This document shows, piece by piece, positions 22,037 through 30,903 of a stretch of DNA of 64,000 bases. Below the pieces are notes generated by a model. The model ran no database searches, was not told the origin of the DNA, and saw only the letters and a program-made list of their open reading frames with translations. The stretch's first letter is position 1, and each line of letters opens with the position of its first letter. The stretch is taken from contig NZ_NPZB01000001.1 in assembly GCF_002895945.1 (NCBI RefSeq), forward strand, positions 821,501 through 885,500, read 5' to 3'. Source of the DNA: Solilutibacter silvestris (GTDB taxonomy: Bacteria > Pseudomonadota > Gammaproteobacteria > Xanthomonadales > Xanthomonadaceae). Position numbers and translations under genes: made by a program.

Positions 22037-24193
22037 TCAAAACTTCCCGTAGTAGCCTTCTTTCAATGCATCGAACAGGTTGGCGGCGGTATGCGTCTCG
22101 CCGTCGTATTCGATTTCCTCGTTGCCCTTCACCTCGATCATGCTGCCGTCTTCCAGTTCGAAGCGGTAGGTGGTGTTCTCGAGGTCTTTTTCCTTCACCA
22201 GCACGCCCTGGAAGGCGGCCGGGTTGAAGCGGAAGGTGGTGCAGCCCTTCAGCCCCTGCTGGTAGGCGTAGCGGTAGATGTCCTTGAAGTCCTCGTACGG
22301 ATAGTCGGTGGGGACGTTCGCGGTCTTGGAGATCGAGGAATCCACCCACTTCTGCGCGGCGGCCTGCACGTCGACGTGTTCCTTCGGCGAGATGTCGTCG
22401 GCGGAGATGAAGTAGTCGGGCAGGCGCGCGGCGTCGTCTTCGGCGAAAGGCATCGCACCGGGATTGATGCGTTCGCGATAGGCCAGCAGTTCGAACGAAT
22501 AGACGTCGACTTTTTCCTTCGACTTCTTGCCCTCGCGGATCACGTTGCGGCTGTAGTGGTGCGCGAACGACGGTTCGATGCCGTTCGAGGCGTTGTTGGC
22601 CAGCGACAAGCTGATGGTGCCGGTCGGCGCGATCGAGCTGTGGTGGGTGAAGCGCGCACCGACGTCGGCGAGTTCATCCACCAGTTCCGGCGCGACCTCG
22701 GCAATCCGCTGCATGTAGCGCGAGTAACGCGCGTGCAGCACCTTGCCTTCGATTTCCTGGCCGATGCGCCAGCCGTCCTTGGCCATTTCCGGACGCTTGC
22801 GCAGCATCTCGGCGGTGACTTCGAAGCGCTCGTCCATGATCGGCGCCGGCCCTTTTTCCTTCGCCAGTTCCACCGCGACTTCCCAGCCGGCGATCGCCAT
22901 TTCGCGGGCGATGCGCTCGGTGAATTCGCACGACTCCTTCGAGCCGTACTTCATCTTGAGCATGGTCACGGTGCTGCCGAGGCCGAGGAAGCCCATGCCG
23001 TGGCGACGCTTGCGGATGATTTCGTCGCGCTGCTTCTGCAACGGCAGGCCGTTCACTTCCACCACGTTGTCGAGCATGCGGGTGAACACGCGTACGACTT
23101 CCTTGTACTCGGCCCAGTCGAAGCTGGCTTCGGCGGTGAAGGGCTGGCGCACGAACTTGGTCAGGTTGACCGAACCCAGCAGGCAGGCGCCGTAGGCCGG
23201 CAGCGGCTGTTCGCCGCAGGGATTGGTCGCGCGGATGTTCTCGCACCACCAGTTGTTGTTCATCTCGTTGACCTTGTCGATCAGGATGAAACCCGGCTCG
23301 GCGTAGTCATACGTCGACGCCATGATCATGTCCCACAGATGGCGCGCCCGCACCGTGCCATACACGCGACAGGCGACCAGGCCATCGTCGCGATTGACAT
23401 AGCCTTCGCTGGTCGGCCAGTCGCGCCAGACGATCTGCGCGGGATCCTCCAGGTTCACCTCGCCCAGTTCCTTGTGCGACAGCGGGAACACCAGCGGCCA
23501 CTGGCCATCGCTGTCCACCGCCTGCATGAAGCCGTCGGTGATCAGCAGCGAGAGGTTGAACTGGCGCAGGCGACCATCTTCGCGCTTGGCGCGGATGAAG
23601 TCGCGGGCGTCGGGATGGCTGATGTCGAAGGTGCCCATCTGCGCGCCGCGGCGACCACCGGCCGACGACACCGTGAAACACATCTTGTCGTAGATATCCA
23701 TGAAGGACATCGGGCCGGAGGTGTAGGCGCCGGCGCCGGCGACGAAGGCGCCCTTCGGACGCAGGGTGCTGAACTCATAGCCGATGCCGCAACCGGCCTT
23801 CAACGTCAGGCCAGCTTCGTGCACGCGCTCGAGGATGCCGTCCATCGAATCGGGAATGGTGCCGGAGACGGTGCAGTTGATGGTGCTGGTGGCGGGCTTG
23901 TGGGCCTGCGCACCGGCATTGGAGGTGATGCGGCCAGCGGGGATCGCGCCACGGCGCAGCGCCCACAGGAAACGATCGGTCCAGAACGGACGCTGCTCGG
24001 CATTCGGTTCCGCGTCGGCCAACGCCTTGGCCACGCGCAGATAGGTGGCGTCGATGTCGGCATCGAGTGCGTCGCCCTGCTTGGTCTTCAGCCGGTACTT
24101 CTTGTCCCAGATGTCGAGCGAGGCCGGTTGCATCGGGATTTCGCCTTCCGGGGCGGCGATGCGAACGGCTTCCAGGCGGGGCGCGGTGCTCAT
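22037..24193 (-). CDS. nrdJa: adenosylcobalamin-dependent ribonucleotide reductase, catalytic subunit (NrdJa)
   Basis: 718 residues with the class II alpha-barrel. Motifs seen: AGRITSNAGA (substrate pocket), AGCGIGYEFSTLRP, RRGAQMGTFDISHPD, NPCGEQPLPAYGACLLGSVN (catalytic loop with active Cys and Glu) and SIAPTGTISL. It reduces ribonucleotides with adenosylcobalamin and needs no oxygen and no iron cofactor. The start MSTAPRLEAV at 24193 is preceded by AAGGAGAC. No cobalamin riboswitch was seen upstream; instead two NrdR-like boxes lie 88-132 bases before the start. It forms a bicistron with nrdJb. Confidence 0.96.
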   Translation of the reverse strand: MSTAPRLEAVRIAAPEGEIPMQPASLDIWDKKYRLKTKQGDALDADIDATYLRVAKALADAEPNAEQRPFWTDRFLWALRRGAIPAGRITSNAGAQAHKPATSTINCTVSGTIPDSMDGILERVHEAGLTLKAGCGIGYEFSTLRPKGAFVAGAGAYTSGPMSFMDIYDKMCFTVSSAGGRRGAQMGTFDISHPDARDFIRAKREDGRLRQFNLSLLITDGFMQAVDSDGQWPLVFPLSHKELGEVNLEDPAQIVWRDWPTSEGYVNRDDGLVACRVYGTVRARHLWDMIMASTYDYAEPGFILIDKVNEMNNNWWCENIRATNPCGEQPLPAYGACLLGSVNLTKFVRQPFTAEASFDWAEYKEVVRVFTRMLDNVVEVNGLPLQKQRDEIIRKRRHGMGFLGLGSTVTMLKMKYGSKESCEFTERIAREMAIAGWEVAVELAKEKGPAPIMDERFEVTAEMLRKRPEMAKDGWRIGQEIEGKVLHARYSRYMQRIAEVAPELVDELADVGARFTHHSSIAPTGTISLSLANNASNGIEPSFAHHYSRNVIREGKKSKEKVDVYSFELLAYRERINPGAMPFAEDDAARLPDYFISADDISPKEHVDVQAAAQKWVDSSISKTANVPTDYPYEDFKDIYRYAYQQGLKGCTTFRFNPAAFQGVLVKEKDLENTTYRFELEDGSMIEVKGNEEIEYDGETHTAANLFDALKEGYYGKF

Positions 24194-24280
24194 GCGGTGT
24201 ATGTCTCCTTGAACCTCTGAGTATGGACCCGTCAGCGCTGATGAGCATCTGCGGATCCAGCTGTGTATTCAGGCAAGAAC

Positions 24281-24325
24281 CCCAGATTTGGGTCTTCCTC
24301 TCCCCCAAACCACAAGATGTTGTGG
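24281..24325 (-). promoter_or_regulatory. two NrdR-like boxes upstream of nrdJa
   Basis: CCCAGATTTGGG (24281-24292) and CCACAAGATGTTGTGG (24310-24325) are inverted repeats whose centres are exactly 31 bases apart. NrdR binds paired boxes about 31-32 bases apart upstream of reductase genes. The remaining intergenic DNA to 24540 holds a CACGGCCGTG palindrome (24387-24396) and, presumably, both divergent promoters; nothing else was recognised. Confidence 0.75.
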
Positions 24326-24540
24326 CGCGGCTGGAAAAGTTAAGGCGAGGATAAACGGCTGTCAAGCACGTCAGGTGAAAATGCGGCACGGCCGTGATTT
24401 TTACGCATTCATCTTTTTTGCGACGCAGCACACGGCGGTCGGTCCCGTCGCAGCCCCCATGACACGGGTCGCCTGCGTACCATTCATCCACCAGCCATGG
24501 TCGGCTGGCGATAACACGGTGTCAGGAGTCCGGACACACC

Positions 24541-25926
24541 ATGCGCAAGACCCCGCTCATCCTCGTGTTGGCCGCCGCTGCGGCCTTTGGCGGTTTCGCC
24601 GCCACCGCCCTGCGCGAAGCGATCACCACGCCTGCCGATGCCCACACGCCGCCAACGGCGACCAGCCTGCCGCTGGCAGCCGCGTTGCCGTCGGCGGTGG
24701 CCGGGCAGGCGGTGCCATCGCTGGCGCCGATGCTGCAGAAGGTGTTGCCGGCGGTGGTCAGCGTCCACAGCAAGCAGCGCCAACGGGTGAACACGCCGTT
24801 CGGCAACGATCCGGTGTTCCGCCGCATGTTCGGCATCCCGGAGGAGCGCATCCTGGAATCGCTGGGTTCGGGGGTGATCGTCGATGCGCAGCAGGGCCTG
24901 ATCCTCACCAATCATCATGTGATCGAAGGCGCCGATGACGTCTCGGTGACGTTGGCCGATGGCCGCACGCTGAAGGCGACCTTCCGCGGTTCCGATGCCG
25001 ATACCGACATCGCGCTGATGCAGATTCCGGCGCAGAACCTCAGCGCGTTGCCGATCGCCGACAGCAGCCGCTTGCGCGTTGGTGATTTCGTGGTCGCGGT
25101 CGGCAATCCGTTCGGCGTCGGCCAGACGGTGACCTCGGGGATCGTCTCCGCGCTCGGCCGCAGCAATCTGCCCGGCCTCGGCTACCAGAACTTCATCCAG
25201 ACCGATGCCTCGATCAATCCCGGCAATTCCGGTGGCGCCCTGGTCGATCTCAACGGGCAACTGGTCGGCATCAACACCGCCAGCTTCAATCCGCAAGGGT
25301 CGATGGCCGGCAATATCGGCCTCGGTTTCGCCATTCCCTCGAGCCTCGCATCGACGGTGATGCGCCAGCTGCTCGCCAACAAGGGCATGGTCCGGCGCGG
25401 CACGCTGGGCGTGGCCACCAGCGATTCGAGCAATCCCGCCGGTGCGCGTGTCACCCGCGTGTACGATGCCGGTTCCGGCCTGCAGGTGGGTGACGTGATC
25501 ACCGCCGTCAATGGCCAGCGCGTCGCCAGCATGGACGATTTCCACAACATCGAAGGTTTGCAGGTCGGTGCGACCTCGGCGCGACTCGATGTCGTGCGCG
25601 CCGGCAAGGCGGCCACGATCACCTCGGCACTGCGCCAGCAGTCGGGTGACGGTGCCAGTCTCGATCCGCGCCTGGCCGGCGTCACCTTCGCCGAACTGCC
25701 GGAGAGTTATCGTCGCCAGGGCTTGAGCGGCGTGTTGGTGGCCTCGGTGTCAGCCAACAGCCGCGCCGCGCGTTCTGGTTTGAATTCGGGCGATGTGTTG
25801 CTGGAGGGAACCAATGGCCGCTTCAATGATCTCACCAGTTTCCGCGCCAGCTTCCGCGCGCCGCCGCAGCAACTGCGATTCCGGGTCCTGCGCGATGATC
25901 GCGTCGGTGAGTTGATGATTCCATGA
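24541..25926 (+). CDS. Do/DegQ-like periplasmic serine protease
   Basis: 461 residues. An N-terminal signal or anchor (TPLILVLAAAAAFGGFAAT) is followed by a trypsin-like domain with the triad H126 (LTNHHVIEG), D156 (DTDIAL) and S230 (NPGNSGGAL). Two PDZ domains lie at ~285-365 and ~370-455. It degrades or refolds damaged periplasmic proteins. Divergent from nrdJa. Its stop overlaps the start of the lipoprotein gene by four bases (ATGA). DegQ, DegP and MucD cannot be separated by eye. Confidence 0.93.
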   Translation: MRKTPLILVLAAAAAFGGFAATALREAITTPADAHTPPTATSLPLAAALPSAVAGQAVPSLAPMLQKVLPAVVSVHSKQRQRVNTPFGNDPVFRRMFGIPEERILESLGSGVIVDAQQGLILTNHHVIEGADDVSVTLADGRTLKATFRGSDADTDIALMQIPAQNLSALPIADSSRLRVGDFVVAVGNPFGVGQTVTSGIVSALGRSNLPGLGYQNFIQTDASINPGNSGGALVDLNGQLVGINTASFNPQGSMAGNIGLGFAIPSSLASTVMRQLLANKGMVRRGTLGVATSDSSNPAGARVTRVYDAGSGLQVGDVITAVNGQRVASMDDFHNIEGLQVGATSARLDVVRAGKAATITSALRQQSGDGASLDPRLAGVTFAELPESYRRQGLSGVLVASVSANSRAARSGLNSGDVLLEGTNGRFNDLTSFRASFRAPPQQLRFRVLRDDRVGELMIP

Positions 25927-26369
25927 TGATCAAGATGACAAGAACATTTCCCGTATTCCTCCTGGCGCTGGCATGTGTTGCCGGCTGCCAGCGACAACCG
26001 GCCACACCCGCCGCCGCACCGGCGTCGGCACCGAGTGCCGCAGGCGCGCCCCAGTCTCCGCAGGCGAGCGTGCCGCCAACATCGGCCAACGTGCGGCCTG
26101 CAGCAGCGAAAAAGCTCGCCGGCAGCCATGACGGCATCTTCAAGGGCATGGCGTTCCCGATGGCCAAGGCCGAGTTCATCACACAGATCAACAGTCGCCT
26201 CGGCGACACTTGCAAACGTCCGGATCGGCATGGGCGCTTGTGCCCGAAACTGGAGCAGCGCAGCACCATCTGCGCCTCCGCGGTGAAGCGTCCTGTCATC
26301 GCCGATGCGGATGCGGCGCGCGACGCCGGTGGCAAATACCTGCGTTGCCTGCATCGCGGTCGCAATTGA
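25923..26369 (+). CDS. putative lipoprotein, 148 aa
   Basis: A lipobox (LALACVAGC, Cys about residue 21) is followed by a long Ala/Pro-rich linker (~25-65) and a small C-terminal domain with three cysteines (DTCKRP, GRLCPKLEQ, STICASAVKRP, YLRCLHRG). Start ATG 25923 overlaps the protease stop by four bases, so it is translationally coupled and may be a substrate or helper of the protease. Family not recognised. Confidence 0.75.
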   Translation: MMIKMTRTFPVFLLALACVAGCQRQPATPAAAPASAPSAAGAPQSPQASVPPTSANVRPAAAKKLAGSHDGIFKGMAFPMAKAEFITQINSRLGDTCKRPDRHGRLCPKLEQRSTICASAVKRPVIADADAARDAGGKYLRCLHRGRN

Positions 26370-26389
26370 ATTTCACACAGGAGAAGAGC

Positions 26390-26743
26390 ATGTCGACGAT
26401 GAAAGAAAACCTCAACGAGGCCGGCGGTCACCTGAAGCAGGCAGCTATCCACGCGGGCGATACGGTGAAAAGCGCGGCCTCCGCTGCCGGCGAGGAATTC
26501 AAGCTTGGCGGCACCAACGTGAAGTCGGAACTCGCCGACAGCGCGCAGGCCGGCAAGGCCGCCGCCGGACAGGCGGGTGCCGCCGCCAAGGAACAGATGG
26601 ACGCATTGATGGGCAAGAGCCGCGACGTGATGGATTCCGCCGCCGACTTGATCCGCGAACGTCCGCTCACTGCATTCGGTGTCGCGCTCGCGGCCGGGTG
26701 GGTGATCGCCAAGCTCGCGCGTTCCGGCGACAGCGACAAGTAA
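26390..26743 (+). CDS. YqjD/ElaB-type DUF883 protein
   Basis: 117 residues after an AGGAG site. A long amphipathic helix (MKENLNEAGGHLKQAAIHAG, repeated A/G/K pattern to ~85) is followed by RERPLTAFGVALAAGWVIAK, the C-terminal membrane anchor with the xRExPxxA motif of the YqjD/ElaB family. E. coli YqjD is reported to tether ribosomes to the inner membrane in stationary phase. The following genes are YqjE- and YqjK-like, as in E. coli. Confidence 0.87.
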   Translation: MSTMKENLNEAGGHLKQAAIHAGDTVKSAASAAGEEFKLGGTNVKSELADSAQAGKAAAGQAGAAAKEQMDALMGKSRDVMDSAADLIRERPLTAFGVALAAGWVIAKLARSGDSDK

Positions 26744-26750
26744 TCCGCCC

Positions 26751-27209
26751 GTGACGGAAGCCTCCGGAACGGAGCGCGATCCGGAGACGCCCGCCCACCG
26801 CGACCTGCTCGATGCGATTCATGAGGTCGGCGCGGCCGGGCGTTCCGGTGTCGCCGCGGCCAAGCAGGCCGGCGAATCATTGCGCGCGCTGGTCGCCGCC
26901 GATATCGCCTTGGCGCGCAGTGCATTCGGGCGTGCGGCGGCGTTCACCGCGGTTGCGATCGTGTTCGGCGCAACGGCTTGGCTGCTGCTGTCGGCGGCGC
27001 TGGTCGCGGTGCTGGTGGCGTGGTTGCATTGGTCGTGGCCGCTGGCGTTGCTGGTGGCAGCGATCGCCAATCTGGTCGTGACCGCGCTGGCGGCATGGCG
27101 GGTCACCGTGTATTTCGAGCACACGCGAATGCAGGCGACGCGCCGGCAACTGGCACGGGTCGGCATCGGCGATGGTGATGGCGACCAAAGTGACGGGGCA
27201 TCGCCATGA
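26751..27209 (+). CDS. YqjE/phage-holin-III-type membrane protein
   Basis: 152 residues from GTG 26751. The N-terminal cytoplasmic helix (VGAAGRSGVAAAKQAGESLR) is followed by two membrane segments (~64-90 and ~92-120; AFTAVAIVFGATAWLLLSAA). This is the layout of the YqjE/holin-superfamily proteins that accompany yqjD. No lytic function is implied. It overlaps the next gene by four bases. Confidence 0.8.
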   Translation: MTEASGTERDPETPAHRDLLDAIHEVGAAGRSGVAAAKQAGESLRALVAADIALARSAFGRAAAFTAVAIVFGATAWLLLSAALVAVLVAWLHWSWPLALLVAAIANLVVTALAAWRVTVYFEHTRMQATRRQLARVGIGDGDGDQSDGASP

Positions 27210-27622
27210 GTTTCGCCGACGACATCGAGCGGGTGAAACGGGCCGAGCAGGCGCTGGAAACGAACACGCGTGCCATCACCCGCGAATGGTTGCGCCTGCG
27301 CCAGACCTGGGGCGATGCGTGGACGCCGGGACGCATCGTGATCGCCGGTCTCGCCGGCGGATTCCTGATTGGTCGCAGTGAACCATCGAACACGACCGCC
27401 AGCGGTTTCATCAATCTCGTCAGTGCCCTCAGCGGATTGTTCGCGGTGGACCAGGCCGGTGTTGCCGTGGAAGCGGTCGACGACGTTGCCGATACCGCGG
27501 GAGAGGCAGTCGTGGAGATCGCGCAACACGCGACGGATGACGGCAGCGGCGATGGCGTGGCGGTGAACGACGACGATGTCCTGCGCACGCACGAGGCATT
27601 GCGTCGCTCGGGCGCGTGGTGA
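27206..27622 (+). CDS. YqjK-position protein with one membrane segment
   Basis: 138 residues. The N-terminus is helical and charged (ERVKRAEQALETNTRAITRE). One glycine-rich hydrophobic segment (GRIVIAGLAGGFLIGR) and a second (FINLVSALSGLFAVDQAGVA) are followed by an acidic tail. Position and coupling (ATGA overlap with the YqjE-like gene) suggest the third member of the yqjD-yqjE-yqjK group, though similarity to YqjK itself is not obvious. Confidence 0.68.
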   Translation: MSFADDIERVKRAEQALETNTRAITREWLRLRQTWGDAWTPGRIVIAGLAGGFLIGRSEPSNTTASGFINLVSALSGLFAVDQAGVAVEAVDDVADTAGEAVVEIAQHATDDGSGDGVAVNDDDVLRTHEALRRSGAW

Positions 27623-27629
27623 GCCGGCA

Positions 27630-28745
27630 ATGAGCAACGACGCCGGCACCGATCCGGACGCTGTCGAGCCAGCGATCGAACCGCCGGAAGAGGCGCCGCG
27701 ACCGCCCTCCTCGAAAGCCGCGATCGTGATCGCCACGCTGCTGGCGATGGCGATGCTGTGGGCTGCGCAGGAAATCGTGCTGCCAGTGCTGCTGGCGTTG
27801 TTCTTCGCCCTGATCGGCAATCCGGTCATCCGCCTGCTCGGTCGTTTGCGCATCCCGCGCGCGCTGGCCGCGATCCTGGTGTTGGCCGGCGGCATCGCGC
27901 TGATGGTGGTGGTCTCCAACCAGGTTGCGCAGCCCGCGGTGGATTGGGCGCGCACCATGCCGCAGCAGATGGCCAAGGTGACGCCGAAGTTGCGCGCATT
28001 GATCAAGCCGGTGCAGGATGCCAACCGCATGGCCGAGAGCCTGGGCAAGGCGACCGGCGCCGTGCCGGCGTCCAAGCAGGTGCAAATGGTCGCCAGCGAT
28101 GGATCGGATCCGCTGTCACGGGTGGCGAAATACGCGCCGCACCTGGTGGCGCAATTGCTCGCGGTGATCCTGCTGACGCTGTTCTTCATGATCTTCGGCC
28201 ACACCCTGGAACGGCGGGCGGTCGAGCTGGTGCCCGGAAAGAACCAGCGACGGATCACCGTCGACATCCTGCTGTCGATCGAGCAGGAAATTTCGCGCTA
28301 TGTGTTCACCATCAGCATCATCAACGTGTTGCTGGGACTGGTGCTCGCGACCTGCCTGCACTTCTTCGTCGGCATCGATGGGCAAAGCGCCTTGTTGTGG
28401 GGCACGCTGGCGACACTGCTCAACTACGCGCCGATCGTCGGGCCGCTGATTGGCGTGGCCGTGTTGCTGGTCATGGGCATCGTCACCCAGCCCGACCTGC
28501 CGCACGCATTGATTCCCGGCGGCATTTATCTCGGCTTGCACCTGCTGGAAGGCGAGATCCTGACGCCGGTGGTGCTGGGCAAGCGCATGGCGATCTCGCC
28601 GCTGATGCTGATGATCGCGCTGCTGGTGTTCGGTTGGGCCTGGGGCATCATCGGCCTGCTGCTGGCGGTGCCGTTGCTGGTCTGCCTGAAAATCGTGCTG
28701 TCGAAACTGGACGGCATGGAGGGCTGGGCGCGCCTGATGGAATGA
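27630..28745 (+). CDS. AI-2E-type family transporter (PerM/TqsA-like)
   Basis: 371 residues from ATG 27630, with about eight membrane helices. The family signature region is visible in the second half: LLTLFFMIFGHTLERRAVEL, then RYVFTISIINVLLGLVLATC, LNYAPIVGPLIGVAVLLVMG and LHLLEGEILTPVVLGKRMAI. The N-terminal 40 residues are acidic and Pro-rich. Members export small molecules or act as Na+/H+ antiporters. The name comes from TqsA, and autoinducer transport should not be assumed. Confidence 0.9.
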   Translation: MSNDAGTDPDAVEPAIEPPEEAPRPPSSKAAIVIATLLAMAMLWAAQEIVLPVLLALFFALIGNPVIRLLGRLRIPRALAAILVLAGGIALMVVVSNQVAQPAVDWARTMPQQMAKVTPKLRALIKPVQDANRMAESLGKATGAVPASKQVQMVASDGSDPLSRVAKYAPHLVAQLLAVILLTLFFMIFGHTLERRAVELVPGKNQRRITVDILLSIEQEISRYVFTISIINVLLGLVLATCLHFFVGIDGQSALLWGTLATLLNYAPIVGPLIGVAVLLVMGIVTQPDLPHALIPGGIYLGLHLLEGEILTPVVLGKRMAISPLMLMIALLVFGWAWGIIGLLLAVPLLVCLKIVLSKLDGMEGWARLME

Positions 28746-28789
28746 GCGCGACAAGTGAGTCGCGGTGCGTTCGGCCCTACACTGTGCGG

Positions 28790-29506
28790 ATGACGCCCGC
28801 GATCCACGCGATCACCCTCGATCTCGACGACACCCTGTGGCCGTTCCCGCCGATCGGCGAGCGCATCGAACGCGTGCTGCACGCATGGTTCGAGCGCCAC
28901 AGTCCGGCCACTGCGGCGATGTTCCCGATTCCGGCGATGCGCGAACTGCGCCGGTGGTTGATCGAGCGCCATCCCGAACTCGCACACGATGCCAGCACCT
29001 TGCGCCAGCGCGGCATCGAACATGCGTTGCGCGAAAGCGGTGGCGATGTCGCGTTGAGCGGCCCCGCCTATGCCGCGTTTTACGACGAACGCAACCGGGT
29101 GGAATTCTATGACGATGCGATGGAAGCGTTGCAGCGATTGGCCGCGCGTTACCCGATCTGCGCGTTGACCAACGGCAATGCCGATCTTGAGCGCATCGGC
29201 ATCGCCCATCTGTTCAAGGGCATGGTCACCGCGCGCGACTTCGGCGCCGGCAAGCCCGATCCTGCCATCTACCACCATGCCTGCGATCTGCTGGGTGCGG
29301 CGCCCGCCAACGTCCTGCATGTCGGCGACGACATCGAACTCGACGTCATCGGTGCGCAACGCGCGGGCCTGAAGACCGCGTGGATCAACCGCATCGATGC
29401 GCGCTGGCCGGACGACGCGCGCGCCCCCGACTTCACTTTCACCACCTTGTCCGCCTGCGCCGATTGGCTGGACACGACGCACCTTGCAGCAACAGGATCG
29501 CCATGA
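28790..29506 (+). CDS. HAD-superfamily hydrolase
   Basis: 238 residues with the HAD motifs in order: DLDDTLWP (nucleophile Asp ~10), ALTNGNAD (motif II), FGAGKPDPAIYHHA (motif III Lys) and HVGDDIELDVIGAQRAG (motif IV). An alpha-helical cap lies between motifs I and II (C1 type), similar to YigB/FMN-phosphatase-like enzymes. It is a cytoplasmic phosphatase with unknown substrate. It overlaps the aminopeptidase start by four bases. Confidence 0.9.
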   Translation: MTPAIHAITLDLDDTLWPFPPIGERIERVLHAWFERHSPATAAMFPIPAMRELRRWLIERHPELAHDASTLRQRGIEHALRESGGDVALSGPAYAAFYDERNRVEFYDDAMEALQRLAARYPICALTNGNADLERIGIAHLFKGMVTARDFGAGKPDPAIYHHACDLLGAAPANVLHVGDDIELDVIGAQRAGLKTAWINRIDARWPDDARAPDFTFTTLSACADWLDTTHLAATGSP

Positions 29507-30903
29507 CCGACAGTTCAGCACCAAGCACGCCTGCAATCGTCACCCATTCCGACAACGCCAAACCGCTGTGGTGCCTGACCAACGAGACGCTGCCGGCGTG
29601 GCTGGCGACGCAACCGGCGCAGATCAAGCAGTGGCTCGACGCGCAGGCATTCACCGCGACGCCGGGCAGTGCCTTGCTGTTGCCGGATGCGAACGGCGTG
29701 TCCGGCGCGATCCTCGGCATCGGCGATGCGCACGATCCGTACTCGTATGCGCACGGGCCGCTGGCGTTGCCGGTCGCCGATTGGGCGCCGCAGGGCGATT
29801 TCGACGAGGCATCGCGCGCCGCCTTGCAACTCGGCTGGAGCCTCGGTGCGTATCGCTTCGATCGCTACAAGGCGCCGCTGCGCGCACCGGCGCGACTGCT
29901 GCTCGCCGATCCCGATGCGGTACTCTCCGATGTGTTCGCCGCCTGCTGCCGCGTGCGCGACATGGTGCATACGCCGAGCGAGCACATGGGCCCGGACGAG
30001 ATCGAAGCGATCGCGCGCGAGATCGCCGCCGCACAGGGCGCGCGCATCGACGTGAAGCGCGGCGATGAATTGATCGCAGGCAACTATCCGGCGATCCATG
30101 CTGTTGGTCGTGCGTCCCATCGCGCGCCGCGCATCATCGAGCTGGAATGGGGTGATGCCTCGGCGCCGCATCTCGCCATCGTCGGCAAGGGCGTGTGTTT
30201 CGATACCGGTGGCCTCAATCTCAAGGCCGGCGCCGGCATGCGCAACATGAAGAAGGACATGGGTGGTGCCGCGCACGCGATCGCGCTGGCGGAACTGCTG
30301 ATGCGGCGGAAAGTGCCGCTGCACATCACCCTGCTGGTGCCGGCGGTGGAGAATGCCGTCGGTCCGAATGCGTTGCGGCCGGGCGAGATCATCGCCACCC
30401 GCAAGGGTGCGAGCGTGGAAATCGACAACACCGATGCCGAAGGCCGCCTGGTGCTGGCGGATGCATTGACGCGCGCCGCGGAATTGCAGCCAGCGTTGAT
30501 CGTCGATTTCGCCACATTGACCGGCGCTGCACGCGTTGCGCTCGGTCCCGATCTGCCGGCGTTGTATGCCAATGACGACGCCGTCGCCCAGGCGTGGCTG
30601 CAGTCGGGCAACGAACAGCGCGATCCGTTGTGGCGGATGCCGCTGTGGCAACCGTACCTGCGTTATCTCGTCAGCGGGATCGCCGATATCGCCAACGCCA
30701 GTTCGACGACGATGGCCGGCAGTGTGACCGCGGCATTGTTCCTGCAGAAATTCGTGCCGGCGGAACAGCGCTGGGCGCATGTCGACGTGTATTCGTGGAA
30801 CGACAGCGATCGTCCGGGTCGCCCTGCTGGCGGCGAGGCGCAAGGCTTGCGCGCGGCGTTCGCGATGTTGAAGAACGCGAAGATCGTCAGCCAGCTGTCA
30901 TGA
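29503..30903 (+). CDS. M17 leucyl aminopeptidase-family protein
   Basis: 466 residues. The C-terminal catalytic domain holds the two-metal M17 motifs: VGKGVCFDTGGLNLKAG (Lys and Asp ligands), MKKDMGGAAHAIAL and the family signature NTDAEGRLVLADAL. The N-terminal domain (~1-150) is shorter than in PepA. It removes N-terminal residues from peptides in the cytoplasm. It is coupled to the HAD gene and meets the convergent membrane-protein gene with a 6-bp overlap. Confidence 0.93.
   Translation: MTDSSAPSTPAIVTHSDNAKPLWCLTNETLPAWLATQPAQIKQWLDAQAFTATPGSALLLPDANGVSGAILGIGDAHDPYSYAHGPLALPVADWAPQGDFDEASRAALQLGWSLGAYRFDRYKAPLRAPARLLLADPDAVLSDVFAACCRVRDMVHTPSEHMGPDEIEAIAREIAAAQGARIDVKRGDELIAGNYPAIHAVGRASHRAPRIIELEWGDASAPHLAIVGKGVCFDTGGLNLKAGAGMRNMKKDMGGAAHAIALAELLMRRKVPLHITLLVPAVENAVGPNALRPGEIIATRKGASVEIDNTDAEGRLVLADALTRAAELQPALIVDFATLTGAARVALGPDLPALYANDDAVAQAWLQSGNEQRDPLWRMPLWQPYLRYLVSGIADIANASSTTMAGSVTAALFLQKFVPAEQRWAHVDVYSWNDSDRPGRPAGGEAQGLRAAFAMLKNAKIVSQLS

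Noticed and set aside
22091..24220. 709-codon plus-strand frame
   Set aside because: Antisense of nrdJa in high-GC DNA; composition (Ala/Arg/His/Val-rich) is that of a shadow frame.
24194..24540. Possible cobalamin riboswitch upstream of nrdJa
   Set aside because: No B12-box-like sequence seen on the minus strand; the NrdR-like boxes explain the region better.
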